From contig NC_133284.1 of the NCBI RefSeq assembly GCF_005239225.2, positions 2,013,770 to 2,077,769 of the forward strand: a stretch of DNA of 64,000 nucleotides. The letters run 5' to 3'. The notes under the pieces were generated by a model. That model ran no database searches. It saw nothing but the letters and a program-made list of their open reading frames with translations, and was not told the origin of the DNA. Below, piece by piece: positions 12,948-26,744 of the stretch. The DNA is from Populus alba. Lineage: Eukaryota; Streptophyta; Magnoliopsida; Malpighiales; Salicaceae. The position numbers and the translations under genes were made by a program. How positions within the stretch are numbered: position 1 is the stretch's first letter; the number at the start of each line of letters is the position of its first letter.

Positions 12948-14258
12948 TCAGAATTCTGACAATTTCATGTAATAATCCGAAGACGGTGACGGAGGCATTG
13001 ACGGAGGTGGCGCCCTTAAATCTTTAAAATACTCCCTTATATCCACCCCACCTGCCGTTACCCTCTCCGTTAACTCCCCGTCGTCTCTCGATGGAATAAA
13101 CGGCGGTCTTAAGACTTGCGTTAATAGGTCCCACCTTACACCCTTAAAAAACACATGCTCCTTAATCTCACAAGCTCCACGTTGATACCCCAACCTTTGT
13201 GTGGGGTCCTTCTCTAACAGTCGTTCAATCAAGTCTGTTAACTCGTTTCGTTTCCCGATAAACTCCGGCTTCTTGATCAATACGTTTCGAAACGTTTCCT
13301 TCCGGTTCTTCCCCACAAAAGGCGTCGTCCCATATAACATCTCGAAGCTCAAAATTCCAAGAGCCCACCAATCAACAGCGAACTCGTGTCCATCTCCTCT
13401 TACAACCTCCGGCGAGACATATTCCTCTGTGCCCACGAACGAGTTGGACCGTTCTCCATTGTTGAAGCTTAGTTTTCTCCGACTCACCGGGCTAACTCGT
13501 GCAGATTTTGCCTTCTTTAGCCCGTTCTTTTTGTGTTGAACATCATTAACAAACCACCACCTCGTCAAGTTCCTTATATGATGTTGTTGCTGCTTCTTTT
13601 GAGGTTTCTGTTCAATTTCGCTGACGGTGATTAAATTATTGCAGCTCGCGGCGGCGTTAGAGACAAGATTTCTTACCGTTTTTCTCGTTAACGTACGAGA
13701 AAGATCAAAGTCTGTAAGAGTAACGTGACCAGAATGTTGTATCAAAATGTTCTCAGGCTTTAGGTCTCTGTAAACAATGCCCATTTGGTGGAGGTGATCA
13801 AGAGCACAAACGATTTCAGCTAAGTAAAAGCGGATTACAGCAGGGGAGAAAACATGGTCGTTTTGGCGGTGGCGGAGGACGTTGAGGTCACCACCGGGAC
13901 AAAAGGGGACAGCCCAAGCGAGGAATTCTTGGGTTTCTGTGGAGGAAATGAGGTGGGGGAGAAATGGATGGGTTGTTTTTGGAGTGGATAATTGGTTCAA
14001 GACTTGGATCTCCCACCGTGCACGGCGTTCGGCGTCGAATTTGGTATGGAGGGTGGATTTCTCGACTACTTTGAGGGCAAATCGGTTCTTGGCTGTGGAG
14101 TCTGTGTCTTGGTGGTGTACGAGGAAGACTGTTCCCATGGCTCCTTTGCCGAGGACTTTGATGGCTCTAATGCTGTCAAAGTCTAAATCTTTTTGGTGTT
14201 GCTGGTCTTGTGGTGGTGGAGGAGGTGGTTGTCTTGGGAAGGGTGGTGGGAGCTCCAT
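12948..14258 (-). CDS. UCN-like: AGC-family Ser/Thr protein kinase, UNICORN (UCN/UCNL) type
   Basis: This 436-aa intronless frame encodes a complete plant AGC VIII kinase. The start is the ATG at 14258-14256. Visible parts are a proline-rich N terminus (residues 4-16), glycine loop GKGAMG (37-42), ATP-binding ALK lysine 63, catalytic YRDLKPEN (163-170, Asp165), and DFD at 183-185 where other kinases have DFG (a hallmark of plant AGC VIII kinases). A basic insertion of about 80 residues follows, then the activation segment SNSFVGTEEY (271-280), SPE (282-284) and a RPPFIPSRDDG tail. It ends in ...SEF and lacks a strict FxxF PDK1-docking motif. Compared from memory with Arabidopsis UCN/UCNL and OXI1, the C-lobe and tail fit UCN best. 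UCN restrains planar growth in ovules; the same role here is inference. The 5' leader is GA-rich in plus orientation. Confidence 0.93.
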   Translation of the reverse strand: MELPPPFPRQPPPPPPQDQQHQKDLDFDSIRAIKVLGKGAMGTVFLVHHQDTDSTAKNRFALKVVEKSTLHTKFDAERRARWEIQVLNQLSTPKTTHPFLPHLISSTETQEFLAWAVPFCPGGDLNVLRHRQNDHVFSPAVIRFYLAEIVCALDHLHQMGIVYRDLKPENILIQHSGHVTLTDFDLSRTLTRKTVRNLVSNAAASCNNLITVSEIEQKPQKKQQQHHIRNLTRWWFVNDVQHKKNGLKKAKSARVSPVSRRKLSFNNGERSNSFVGTEEYVSPEVVRGDGHEFAVDWWALGILSFEMLYGTTPFVGKNRKETFRNVLIKKPEFIGKRNELTDLIERLLEKDPTQRLGYQRGACEIKEHVFFKGVRWDLLTQVLRPPFIPSRDDGELTERVTAGGVDIREYFKDLRAPPPSMPPSPSSDYYMKLSEF

Positions 14259-14347
14259 ATTTAGAGAGAGAAGAAGAGAGGGAGAGAGGATTTTGAGGGT
14301 GGAAAGGAGAGCTGGATTTTGGGTTTTATAGTTAGTTTTTTTTTGTT

Positions 14348-14355
14348 TTTATATA
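14348..14355 (-). promoter_or_regulatory. Putative TATA box of the UCN-like kinase
   Basis: TATATAAA on the minus strand lies about 90 bp upstream of the kinase ATG. This would place transcription start near 14318-14324 and give a short CT-rich leader on the minus strand. It is the only good TATA match in the immediate upstream region. Confidence 0.45.
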
Positions 14356-14359
14356 TTTG

Positions 14360-17300
14360 GGTTTTGGTTTTTTTGGTTTTTTTTTTTTTTTTTTTTTTTG
14401 TCTTTGAAGTGATGGTGATTCATGTGGGTAAATTTACTGTTCTGTACACCCCGGCATGGGATTAACTCAAATTAATATGTTATATAATTCAATTAAAAAC
14501 TTAATCTCAATTAAATTTTAGATTATGAGTTCCGCGATCAGTGTAAAAACAATGGATTAACTACAGGCTAATTTAGGAAAGCAAAACAAGTATGGATTTA
14601 TTGGGTTTTGCAGCCTCTGTGCTATCTTTGTTGATTGTTTACTTTATAGCTGGCATTCTCTTTGCCATGTAAGGGTTTTGGACCAATAGAATTGGAGCTT
14701 ACTTGGATGGAAATTATTGCCTTAGTGGTAGAATTTCTTAATTCAATGAATTTGAAGAAATTAAGATTAATTGACCCTCAAACCAACATATATTCTTTTT
14801 ATATTCAATTTAGAAACTTGCAAGTTTGTGCATAAATCTCACAACTTAATTATAGCTTGTACACTTTGTATTTTATTTTTTATTTTATTTTTTTGGATAA
14901 AGAAGGATTGTTTAAGGAACAAGTTTGTGCATATATAATCACAAATGGACAAGTTATTATAGAAGCACATTGAGCAATTTATGAGATAAGTATTATAATG
15001 TTTCATTTTTAATTTAAAAAACTAGCATCCATTCAAGTTTTTTTATACTAATTCTAGTTTGTCGTAAACGATTGGGTTGAGAAATTCATCAAACATAAGT
15101 TTATTGATGAAAATAAAAAAATAGAATTTCAAATAATAAAATTATCAACTTGCTATGTAATTGTTTTTATTTGACATATATATTAAAGAGATTTGTGGGA
15201 TACATCCCATGAGGAACAATTATCAAAATCTTATTGCAATATATATTAATTACAACTTCTCTCAAATAGCTAGGCTAACTAGCTAGCTAGGAAGTAAACC
15301 GACCAAGTTAGGTTGTAACATTGTCCTAAAAGTGTCCTTGTTGCTTGTACCATCGTGAGAAAAATGTATCGATCATTTAAACAATAGGATTATTGGCATT
15401 AATGCTTCATGGGAGGCATGTGTTCTTAAGTGTAATGAGTTGTTGATTAAAGTTTGAGTCTTTATTTTCCTAAAAGCAAAAATATATATAGCAAGGGAAA
15501 CGAACGAGAGAGAGAGACAAGAAAAGGTTTTCTTTTCAAGGTTTTTCACATGGTGGCTTCCATAATCTAAGGGAAGAATGTGATCGTGCAACTTAGGTAT
15601 GAAGTTAATTAGGGTTGTTGATGGAATGTTGTCAGCTTGTCATTCCTTTATTCAAGCTAGCTAGATATAACTTCTTAATTTAATTAAGATTTTTAATTTT
15701 TTTTAAATATGATTGGTGTATAAGTTAATGCAAGCATGTGAGCTAGCTGCAGTATATTAAATTATTTATTGACTTTTGTACAAGCTAACAACAAATTATT
15801 CTCTTAATAGATTGCAGAAAATCAGGATAGTGTTGCACTATATTCAATCAAGATTAGGGTTTGTCTCGAGGATTGTTTGGGATCCCGTCATTAATTAATT
15901 AATTATGTATTATAGGAAATAATTGATAGCTCAAATATTGGAGGCATGACCAATATTACAGCTTCCAAACATGTTAAAATAATTCATTAATTTGAAGTTG
16001 CAATCAGCTTAGAATTAATTAAATCTTCGTTACTGAATTGAGTTTATTTTATTTTATCATTTATTTATTTGTATTTGGGAGTGGAAAGGATTTTAAATTT
16101 GGACATTAATTCCAACTTCTAAAATGATTTGGGATTAAGTTTATAACAATAAATCATAAGAATTAAGAAGGTAATTGATTCTAACCTGCTTATTGATCTT
16201 TCAACATGGTAACTTTTTTACCCCAATTTTTTTTAAAACAGACGGTGATGGACCTAACCCTAACAAAAAATGGTGATGATGGCTAGAAAAGTGATCATGC
16301 ATATATATAGGGCATATAGAGTACTAATTAACAAGTAATTATGGTTTAAAGAAATTAAATATAGTGGAGCCCCATATATTAAAAAACAATTAATTAAGAA
16401 CTACAAGGCTAGCTAGACTTTGCTATCATCACCTTTGTGGTAAAAAATTTATTCTTTGAACTTGAGCATAAAAGAAAAACAATCTGAATCTAAGACCTGG
16501 ATGTTGGCGGACATAATTATAACCACTTTTAGCAAATAAAATTAAAATATAAATGTTGATTTGCAAATCTACTACTTAATTGATCATAAATAATGGAATA
16601 TAAAGTGGGAAAAGGCTGTTACTTAGAAGTGAGTATTTAAAGTGGGGATTAGTTTCAAATTAAATCCCATTTAGCTACATCATTGAAGCCAAATTATCTT
16701 AATTGATGGCCTGGTTTCATGTTAGGTATTGCTGCTAGATCAAACCCTTAATGGCATTACCAATAAAAAAATATTAATTATATTTTATAGAGAATATATA
16801 TATTGATGAACCAAAGTTTTTATCAGTGTATTTTTGTCAAAAAACATCGGATCAAAAAAGATTTACAGGTATAAATTTTCTAGCTAAAATCTTAAGAAGA
16901 AGAAGAAGAAGATGATGATGATGATGATGAACAATCAACCTTAAAACGATGGTGTTTTGGCAAAGTTTATTTTAGTCCTTCGATTTCTTATTTCTCTTAA
17001 TTAGATCCTTGATTGGCTTTAAATTTTTAATTTTTGTTTAATTTTGCCCCTAACAAACTTTAATTTCAGCCTTGGATTTTAGCATTTTTATTTATTTTGG
17101 TCATTGGTTTCAGATTTTTTTCAATTTAACCTCTAATTGGTTCAAATCTCTTCAATTTCACCTTTGATTTCAGCCAATTGGATCCTCATAATTCGACGTC
17201 TTTTTCAAAATGATCTTTGGCTATGAATTTCTTCAATTTAGCCTTTAATTGATCCAAAAACTTTGATTTTCTTGCAATTTTATCCTTGATTTGAATTAAT

Positions 17301-20300
17301 TGACTTGGTAAAAATTAAATTTGGTCTTCTAAAATTTCAATTTTCTCAATTAAGCTCAAATTGAGCTCTTAAACTTAAGTTTTCAGCAATTAAGCCCCTA
17401 ATAAAATTAATTTGACTCATTTAAAGTATAATTAAGTTCTTATTCCTAATTAAATTCTTCAGTTGAAGCAAATTAATTCTTAAACATAATTAAAATTTAA
17501 TTTGACTCATGATTAAATTAAATTTGCCTATTGAAAACTAATTACATTCTTAGGCTTAATTTATATACAACTTCATCCAAAAAATATTTAATTTAACATT
17601 GAATTTGTATTTTATTTTTATTTTTAGGTAAAACAGGCTGATACAATTAGACTCCCGATTCTATCCAAAATTGTAATTTGATTTTTTTATACATGTAAAA
17701 TTCTTCCAATTTAACTTTTATTAAAATATCGATCTTCTTGCTATTTTTATTTTATTATTATTATTTATTTATCTTTATTATATATAAAAAATAGAAAATA
17801 ATTGAGTTATGAGAAGTAATATTATCTAGCAAGCAAAGTTCAATATCTTGCTCTTCTAGCTTGTAAGTATATAATATATTTGCATACAATGGAGCTAGCA
17901 TTTATTCATGATGGATCCAGCATTTCGTTTTCACGCTTGTTCATGCATGTGCTCTGTTTCATCACGCAGGAAAATTAAGCTTATGTATATAAATGAGTGA
18001 GTTGTTCGACAATATATAGAGATAAATTGAGATGTTTTGTTCATATCTAAGATCAGGCAAGATTTCTGAATCACATGTTATGCTTTCAGTGTTGATTGTT
18101 ACAATTCACAAGCATGCTTTCAAATGTTGTGGTCCTAAGATTGCATTGTCTTTGTCAAAGTGCCTAAGTATCAACAATCAATGGACTTGATGCATCAATG
18201 GGTCCATACTACGATATGTCAAATTATTTAAAAAAAAAAAATTGTTTGGATGACATATGATATCCATATTGTGATAAGTTGGAATATGAAAACTTACCTC
18301 TTTCAAAACCTATTATTAGAAGAGAGATCAACAATCCTTATTTGTAAGAAATTCTTCTTTTGTTGACAACAAGTGATTAATTGTGTGATGATATATGAGT
18401 AATGATGCTAAGAATAACTGATCTTTTTGTTGATATTTTCTTTTAGAATAACTTTTTGTTAACATTTTCCTACAAATGAAATGGTATTTACTATAAAAAA
18501 TAATTACGAAAGGAATGATTAATGAAACACCAAGCATAAGGTCCTCCATCATTTATTAGTAAATAGATTTTAGTTATATATCTAGCATTATTCCATGATA
18601 TTCTAGCACAAAAATAACCATATAATAATAATAACAATAATATTTCTTCATATATTAATTTCTAGGAACAATTTATTAATTCCATCCGGCAGTAAGATCT
18701 GCTCGAATCTCTAAAGGATCGAAAAAGTATGATATTGATGTATGGATATATATCGATCCAATATGATTAAATAATATAATTAATGTTCGCATGTGTGATG
18801 AATAGTGTTTAATAGAGATTAAGCATTGAGAAGATAAGCGAGATTATGATTAAAATTATTGTTTGTTGAAGAAGAGAATTTCTTGAAATCTTTGCAAATC
18901 AGCGAGACAAAAAGAAAAGGATGCACACGCACATAAAGTTCGAAAGAGAGGAGGAAAAAAGGAGGAGGGTGGAGATTAATGTTTGTCTTCTAGCTTTATT
19001 TCAAGCTAGCCTGCCTGTTCCTAGGATTTAGCCCTATCTATGGATATTTCTTGTCTATTTATAAACAGTTTGATACAAAATAGAAACTGAGAGGGAAATA
19101 TCATGGCTCTTTGTCCCTATATAGCTATTCCAATATGTTTCTAGCTAGATTGTAATCTTGGTAAATTAATTTAATATTCTTTATAAGACTTCTCGTGATG
19201 ATGATATATATGAATGCTTGAAAATAAATTTATTTAAGAAAATATATATCAATTATTAAAGAAAGAAATCTTGTGTAATTTTAAATTTCGAGATAATTAA
19301 CATTAATTATTCTTTAGTTTTAGAAGATTTATGTACCCTTTTATTGTTGTCTTAATTATAGCAAATTTGAGATACAAGTATTGCTTATATTAAAAAATAT
19401 ATATATATATGATCATGCAAATACCCATCTTTTCTGGTAAGATGGATCCTCATGTTTCGTAGCCTAAAAGGCCCTCTAGCAGTCAATTCACCCCTCTTCC
19501 TTGTTCAATAATTTTTGACAAAATATTTCCTCATATGTGTATAATATGTATAACTTGCCCATTTTAGATGGAGATGTAGTGTTCTATATAATTTTAGGAT
19601 TTGATAAAACATTGGACATGCAATATTTTACAATACATATAGTTTATAGGATCTGAAAGAACATTGAACAATATTTTACAAGCCGTCGTACCAACAAGAG
19701 GAAAGGACATACATATAACAAGGCTTGACTAAAATATATAGTAGTAGTATTCCAGGAATTAGGGGGGCTGGCCGGTGCAGGGCCTGCAAGAAAATTTTTC
19801 TAAATTTTGATTCAATTTTTTTTTTCCAGCCCCTGTATTTACCTTTTTTTTTTTATATAAACAAAATTAATAAAGCCTAAGAAAGGCACAAATCATAGCC
19901 CATAAGAGCACATGGAAACAATTATATCATAACTCAAAAAGACCAAGCAAAAAAAAAAAAAAACTTCATCAAATTCCCTCAAAATGCAAATATGAGCAGT
20001 TGGGTTGATTTCAATTCCATGAAGTGTACATTTAATCAGCTGGATTTATTTACATGATTAATTCTAGTTTAATCTTTCCTTGTTCATATTCCATTTTAGC
20101 TTTGAGGATATAAGTAGAGTTTAGGGAAACCTCATGTTGTCCCTTGCTTCCTATCCAATTCTCTGTTCATCCCTGTTATTTTATAAGTTGGGTTTCTGTC
20201 TTTATTTTATCAATACTTTATATATTTTTTATTTGGGTCATTCTGTCTTTATAAATTAGTATTTTATATGCTGTTTTAAAAAAAAATAGAAAAAAATAAC

Positions 20301-20934
20301 AAATATGGATTATTTACGGAAACGGGTAATTTATTTTGCTTGTTTACCAAAAGCCCACCACAGAATTGTCATGTGGTGTTGTTGGCCATGGCATGGACAA
20401 CATGGGGCTAGTCATGTCATTATCTGTGCATATATTTAAGGTTAAAAATGCAATTAGCTAGGTTGGTAACAATGACAGATCAAGCAGGCTGATGGCTCTT
20501 GACGACTTTCGCCATATAGAAGTAATTCTTTGGAAAAGGATCCACACATCTAAGACCCCATATATTCTAACTTTAGGCAGCACAATATCCTGTACACTAT
20601 TTCCTTTTCGACCATCTTTTTAGAGTATGTTGGAGACACAATAAGCCCACCATAAAAAATAAAAAAAATTAAACCCGTAGATGCTTTATTTGAAGTTTCA
20701 TAAATTGTGTTTCTGTTGCCATCATCATTTTGGTGGTTGAAAATATAAGCTTCCACCTAAGCTCAAAGCAAAAGGAAAGTGAAAAAAATATTCCTCCACC
20801 CATGTCAAAGTTAGGAACACAAGTACTTTAAAGATAAAAAAAAGTATATTTACTTTGATTATGCCATTGTCGGCCATGATTTCACCATGGCGAAGAATGC
20901 TTAGTTGGTTTTATGATTTGAAAATATTAATTTT
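14360..20934. other. Intergenic DNA between divergent kinase and PLT genes, left part
   Basis: No gene is recognised. A stretch around 16920-17640 has the monotonous pattern of decayed retroelement sequence, with repeated 'tttaattttg', 'tcaatttagcc' and 'aattaagc' phrases. A GAA/GAT microsatellite lies near 16897-16931. The rest is AT-rich with only short frames. Regulatory DNA of the PLT gene may lie here but cannot be picked out. Confidence 0.55.
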
Positions 20935-21113
20935 TTTTAATTAATATGAATGTTCGAGCCAACTTATATGTATCTCGACTAATATCATGAGCCCTGAGTT
21001 AACGATCATGTAAATCTTCAATGGTTATTATATTAACAATCATAAGGCTCGAACCTAAAACTATAAGAGGGACAAATTTCTTGGTTTCAAGTTTTTATTA
21101 ATAGGCTACCTAC
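20935..21113 (-). mobile_element. tRNA-derived SINE, best copy in the window
   Basis: Read on the minus strand, this has a decayed tRNA-like head (from about 21113 to 21067), a B-box-like GGTTCGAGCC (21047-21056 region), then the body with 'atgatcgttaactcagggct' and 'gatattagtcgagatacat', ending in A-rich sequence. It shares the body with 956-1100 and 6745-6915. The layout fits the plant SINE families described from Salicaceae; the exact family was not determined. Confidence 0.6.
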
Positions 21114-24100
21114 TAGATAGTTAAAAAACAAGTTCTTTCTTTTATGATGTAAAGTGAGTCGGGAGGAAACAATATATAAATCTTATGGTTTGAATCTTTT
21201 ATATGGTTCATCTTGAAATTCATATATTCATGCTGGTAAAGAAATGTACTGTGACCACGAAGAAATTAGATACTTGCACTGAACTCCAAGATTGATATTA
21301 AATGTTTTCTAGCTAGCTTCATATATATATTATTTCTAAATAGCTTTTGGAATTTAATTTTGAGGAATCGAACTACAAGAGTTATAATAACCATGCTAAA
21401 TCTTATATTAAACTTTATCTAACAGGAAAAAGCTTGATTTTAAATTAATGTTCTAATTGAATTTAGTAATAGCTTATTTTTTTCATATAATATTTTGTTG
21501 CTATTTTAAGACAGTAAAAATAGAAGGGATTTATAGTTTTTCTATATCTTTTGTTTTGAAATGATAGAAACTCATAAAAACTATTTTTTATACGAATTTA
21601 TTTTATATTTTTATTTCTAACCCTCCAACTAAGCATGCGTTTTATTTTTTTTTTGTTTAAAAATACTAACCAAAATAACTCTAAAATAAAAAAAATACTT
21701 TTAATTTTTTATATATATAATTATCGAGAATATATTGAAAAGACCATAAAATTAATAAATAATTCAATAAGAACTGCTATTAATTATGTTAAAATTATAT
21801 AGTTGTAATTAAACATACAGGAAACAATAAGAACCTTCTCTTAACCAATAATTTGTTTTTGTTGAATTTTAATTAACTTGATAATCTATAGAATAGCATA
21901 AATCAATCAGTCAATTTAAAGAGTGTAGTATAAAGAAAAACATTCTCATCCCAAAGAGCCACACGTTCGTGAATAGATCAATAATGCAACACACACACAC
22001 ACCATGATTTGAAGTACAAAAGGATCGATGAAGCAATTTGATTGAAGAATAATATTGATCAAATTTTTAAATATCAATTATATTGCTCACACTATGATAT
22101 ATATTATTATGATTAAGTGATTGAGCACTTAAAAAACAAGATAAGTGGTGGAATCCAACATATGCTAGCTAGCTAGCTAGCTGCTTTTGCACGCATGCAC
22201 TCAGGCAAGCCAAAGCTGCAACAAAGTGCACCTGTATATTGTATGATCAAAGTGAAGAAATTGTATAGTATATGTAACCCACCATAGAAAGACATAATTA
22301 TTGTACAATAACTTCTTTGGATTTTCTTCAATAATGGTTAAAGTGGGAAACAAGCTAATTAATAAGCATTTTACTTTACTTTTTTCTTGAGCTCAAAATG
22401 GATGCTCCATGTATACATATTGTAGTTGCTACAAGGACCGTCCAATAAATTGAATCCTGAAAAAATCCATTCATATATGTTCATATATAGTTCTAATTAA
22501 AATCTAAGAATAGTTTGATATATCAGCCCGCTGATCTATTAATACAAATCCTGAATTGTGTTGGGTTAATAAAAAAAAATCATAATTTAAAAAAATATAT
22601 TTTTTTCTTAAAATCTGGCTTCAACTAGGTTAATGGTGTCCATTTTGCTTTATTTCTTTCTTTCTTTTACCAATTAATTTCTTATTTCAAGTGTTTTATG
22701 ATTGATAGCAGTCTGATTAAACCCAGAATACATATGGTCTTGTTGTGGGTCGAGCTAGCTTGATTGATCATCACTCAAATTGATCTATCTTTACAGTTAT
22801 TTTTCCATAATTAATTGAGAACTTTTGCAGAGCCATAGCTAACATATGTGTTTTATGATGCTAGCATCCACTACCCTCTGCAACCTCACAGGTCATAATG
22901 GAGCGTATGGAAGATAACTTTTTGTACCTGTAGCTCATGCTGCAGTGAGAAAACAAGGAAGCACTGCGATTTTTGCTTCTTCTTTTTCCCCTTCTGTATA
23001 TGTATCCATCTTTCTAACATTTTTTTTTTTTCAAGTGTTTTAATTATTAAAATGATTGTTGTTGCCATTGATGACACAAACGATTTCAAGTATACTATCA
23101 TTGCTATCAATTACAAGGATTTCCAGTTCATTTTTTCTTAAAAGTTTAAAACTACCTTTCTACCTTAATTAATCTTAATCATTCCCATAAATGAATTGTA
23201 ATTATATCGTTCATCAATGAATACGTACCTTCTTCTATGAACAATAAACCTAGCTAGATGTATTTCAATCAATCATAATCATTAAATATAGCCTGTTAAT
23301 TTAGTACCTAGTTTACCTCATACGGATCATGTTTCAAAATAATTAATAGGTTAAAATTGATTTTTTAAAATAAAATTATATTTTAATCATTTTAGATTAA
23401 CTCGTACAATTAATATTTAATACTACATAATTTTACCCTAATTGATACGCTAATTAACTGAAAGCCTGCATCTTCATAAGCCCAGAAAGAGTGTTCGGAA
23501 CTTTAGCCTGGACTAGTAGCCCAGCAAATTCCTTTCAACTGAGACTATCTGCCAAAGAAACTAGAAATGACAAATCCAAATAAATTCTTTTGCTAATTAA
23601 AGTCTATACATACAAAATTAATCCCAAATGGATTTTCCGAAAACCCTAATCTACTAATTCAAAGGGCCCCACTATTAGAACCAAGTTGGGATTTCCATAT
23701 CGATTTCTCTTTTTCAATGACAGAATAGATTTGAATTTTGAATAAAAAAATGTATGATTCTTTATATTTATGATCTTGACATTTTTTATTTATCACGAGT
23801 GTAGATTATTTTTAATGAACATGGATATATACATATTATTTTATTTCTTATACCACTTATAATCAATTCTATGCATATATATTTTTATTTTTTGCACTGT
23901 ATTTTTTTATATTAAATACGAGAGTTTTGTAAATTATTTTAAAACAATAACCTTATTATTTTTTTATTCTAGCAAAACCATCCATCAAAATATTAGTCAT
24001 AAATTTATATTTTTTTTATGGCAGAAATGGTGTTTTTTTAAAAAATTGAAATTTTTTGTTAGAAATTATTTTTTTTAGGTATTTTTAAATTGTTTTGATG

Positions 24101-24895
24101 TGCTAATTGTCAAAAATATATTTTTAAAAATATATTATTGTGATATATTGTAAGATTGTTATAAGATCCAAACTATGAGGTTAACGTGAGCAAAATCCCA
24201 TTGAAACAATCAATGAAGAAAGTCAAAGTTGAACCTAAAAGATTTTTTCCCTCTCCCTGAACTCCTTCCAATCTATGATCCAGCTTAATTAAAGGTATAT
24301 TTTAAGATTGGAGGATTCTTACAACATCGTTGATTAATATTCTAACCCTTCATTACTTATTTTTATTATCAATCTTACATTGCATAAAACAAGACAATGC
24401 TGAGCACATGCCTTGTAGATTTCCCCTTTTGTTTCTTTAACCATAAGGTTATTGATCTTTTATTTTCTATACTTTATCGAAAGAGAAAAAATTCTCAGAT
24501 CATCTAGGGCTAGGCAAAGTGGCTTTAACTATTTATCGAAACAATATCTAACTTATTCTTACTAGTGAAAGAAAATCAAGACAAAATTATATTTTTCTTG
24601 CTTGCTTCAAGACTTATATTATGTTTCTTGCTCTAACAGTACGGATTATTTTAATTTGATGTTCATACTCCTCCACAAAATATCAACCAAGCCACATGCC
24701 CGTCAATCTTGTTGTTTGGATGATCGAGAAGGTGATTCTAATTGTTAATGTGGACATTGAAACTTGCACCAGTACTGGTCTATGTAAGCTGGTTTTATTC
24801 AACTGAAAATTTTGGAGTTATTTTTTTTTTCCCCAGCAAGCCACAATCAATGGATCAAACTCTACCACAATCAATGGATCAAACTATATCTTCCT

Positions 24896-24935
<40 letters not shown>

Positions 24936-26690
24936 CAAGTGTATTAATCAAAAGATAGTCATTTAGAAAATGACCCTTGCAAAGTTGAATGATAGTTTTT
25001 AGGAAAATAAAATAATTGCGTTACAAATGAGATAATAATAAAGAACAACCAAATTAGTGATGCTTATTTGTCCATATTTGAATACCGTCTGCACTGCAAA
25101 TAAGATTATTATCGATGTAGTTAAAATTAGATTCACTGCACTTTAGTCAAACGGTTGTCTATACAAGATTTAAGAAAAATTAAAATCGCAATCCGGTTGG
25201 ATCTTGTTAAAAATCAGATCATTTTTTTTATGATCCAAATACTTCATGCTATGCCGAAGGAAAAGAGTTTCCAAGCACGAGACTAAAATCCAAACATCAC
25301 TGATAAATCAATAAATCAAGAGTCTAAGAGATGTACCAGGATATTCTATATTATTATAAGAATTGTGCTCATAATTGCTAAGTACTAGAGCAATACAATA
25401 ACAAATAATATGAAGTCTTTCATTCTACTGTACAAAATAGATATTTGAGTTGCTTTACTGGTAATAGCCGGTGTCTAAAAAGAAAGTCATCTGCAGAAAG
25501 CTGAATTTGGACTACCCGCCACATAAATGTCTGTATTTATATTTTGGGTGGAGCCATTTTGAAAAAAAGTTTTGGTTAGTTCATGTTTTGTTTGTTTATA
25601 AAGCTTTTGATAGTATGTTTATTGTTTTTATCCTGTTTAGCTAATTTTTTAATGGCTATAACAAATAGTAATGAAATTCTCCTGTTTGATAAATAAATAA
25701 AAATCTAGTCAATGCTGGAGTAAATGATAATAAACGTGGAAGATATTTCTGCGCACAAATATCGTTCCTTAACTTGAGTAACTGTTGATCTCTTTTTGGA
25801 TCAAAATAAGAATGTCCAGAGAGTATATATATATATATATATACAAGTTATTGGGTACTGCTGCCTGCATTGGCCACTGAAATAGTTATAGCTTTTATGG
25901 AACGTAAATGATGCTGACATTACCAACTTATTAGGGCTTAGTTTAGATTGCATTTAAAAACAAGAGAAGCCTAGAAAATTGCAAAAAGGGAAACTATCCC
26001 CAAACATTAATATTCTTATTGCATATTTGCTTTAATTGCTCTGAGGTAGCTGTCTTGGAGTAACCTAGTAATTGATCTTGTTGCACTCGATGATACTAAT
26101 TCATGATCGTTAATTAGCTTGGTAATTCGGCAAACAAAAAGAGCTAGCTGGAAAATGGGAGAGAGATTCAAAATTGTAGTGATTATCAATTATTAAAATC
26201 AGCTCGAGTTATGATTTTATTAAAATAATATTATTTTAATTTTGTTTTTAAATCAAACTAGGTTTCAACAGGATTATGAGCTAATCTGTTGAAATATTAA
26301 ACGAGTTAAATCTTACTTATTTTATTTTTTAATTTGACTGGTGTTAATTCTAGATAAATTGATTTGCTAGAATATGTTTAATAATAATGACATTTAATCT
26401 TTGAAGTTGAGTTAGATTTTTTTTTTTTTTGAAATTAAAAACAAATCTTTGATGTAACCTTTGATGATAAACAATTAGAGTATTCCTTCTTAATAATATC
26501 CAGCTCCAAATTAATGATGAATATCCCTCAATATGTTCCCAAATGTTTCCCCTTATTAATTAGCATGCATCCACCATTCACAGTTCATTATTTCTTGTCA
26601 ACTACTATGTTCTAAAACTTATTTATGAATTTCATTTCTTCTTTTTTTGTCTTTTGCACTACTGTTATAATTAAGGTTGGCACTAGTGGT
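21114..26690. other. Intergenic DNA with microsatellites, no gene recognised
   Basis: There are only short, featureless frames. Simple repeats include a CTAG run at 22164-22182, a TA run at 24902-24932 and another TA run at 25823-25843. MITE-interior-like sequence occurs at 24050-24170. Confidence 0.55.
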
Positions 26691-26721
26691 GTCACAACAA
26701 CCCTAACACTAGTCTAACTCT

Positions 26722-26744
26722 AAACCCTAACCCTGTTAGGGTTT
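26722..26744. repeat. Inverted pair of telomere-like boxes
   Basis: AAACCCTAA (26722-26730) is followed by CCCTG and then its reverse complement TTAGGGTTT (26736-26744). The unit AAACCCTAA is the plant telo-box. The following 250 bp (to about 26990) is less AT-rich than its surroundings and contains an 81-codon frame without known motif. Confidence 0.6.

Noticed and set aside
13882..14331. 149-codon plus-strand frame overlapping the kinase
   Set aside because: It is the antisense shadow of the GC-rich N-terminal half of the UCN-like kinase. It has no domain and its glycine-rich part is the complement of the kinase's proline run.
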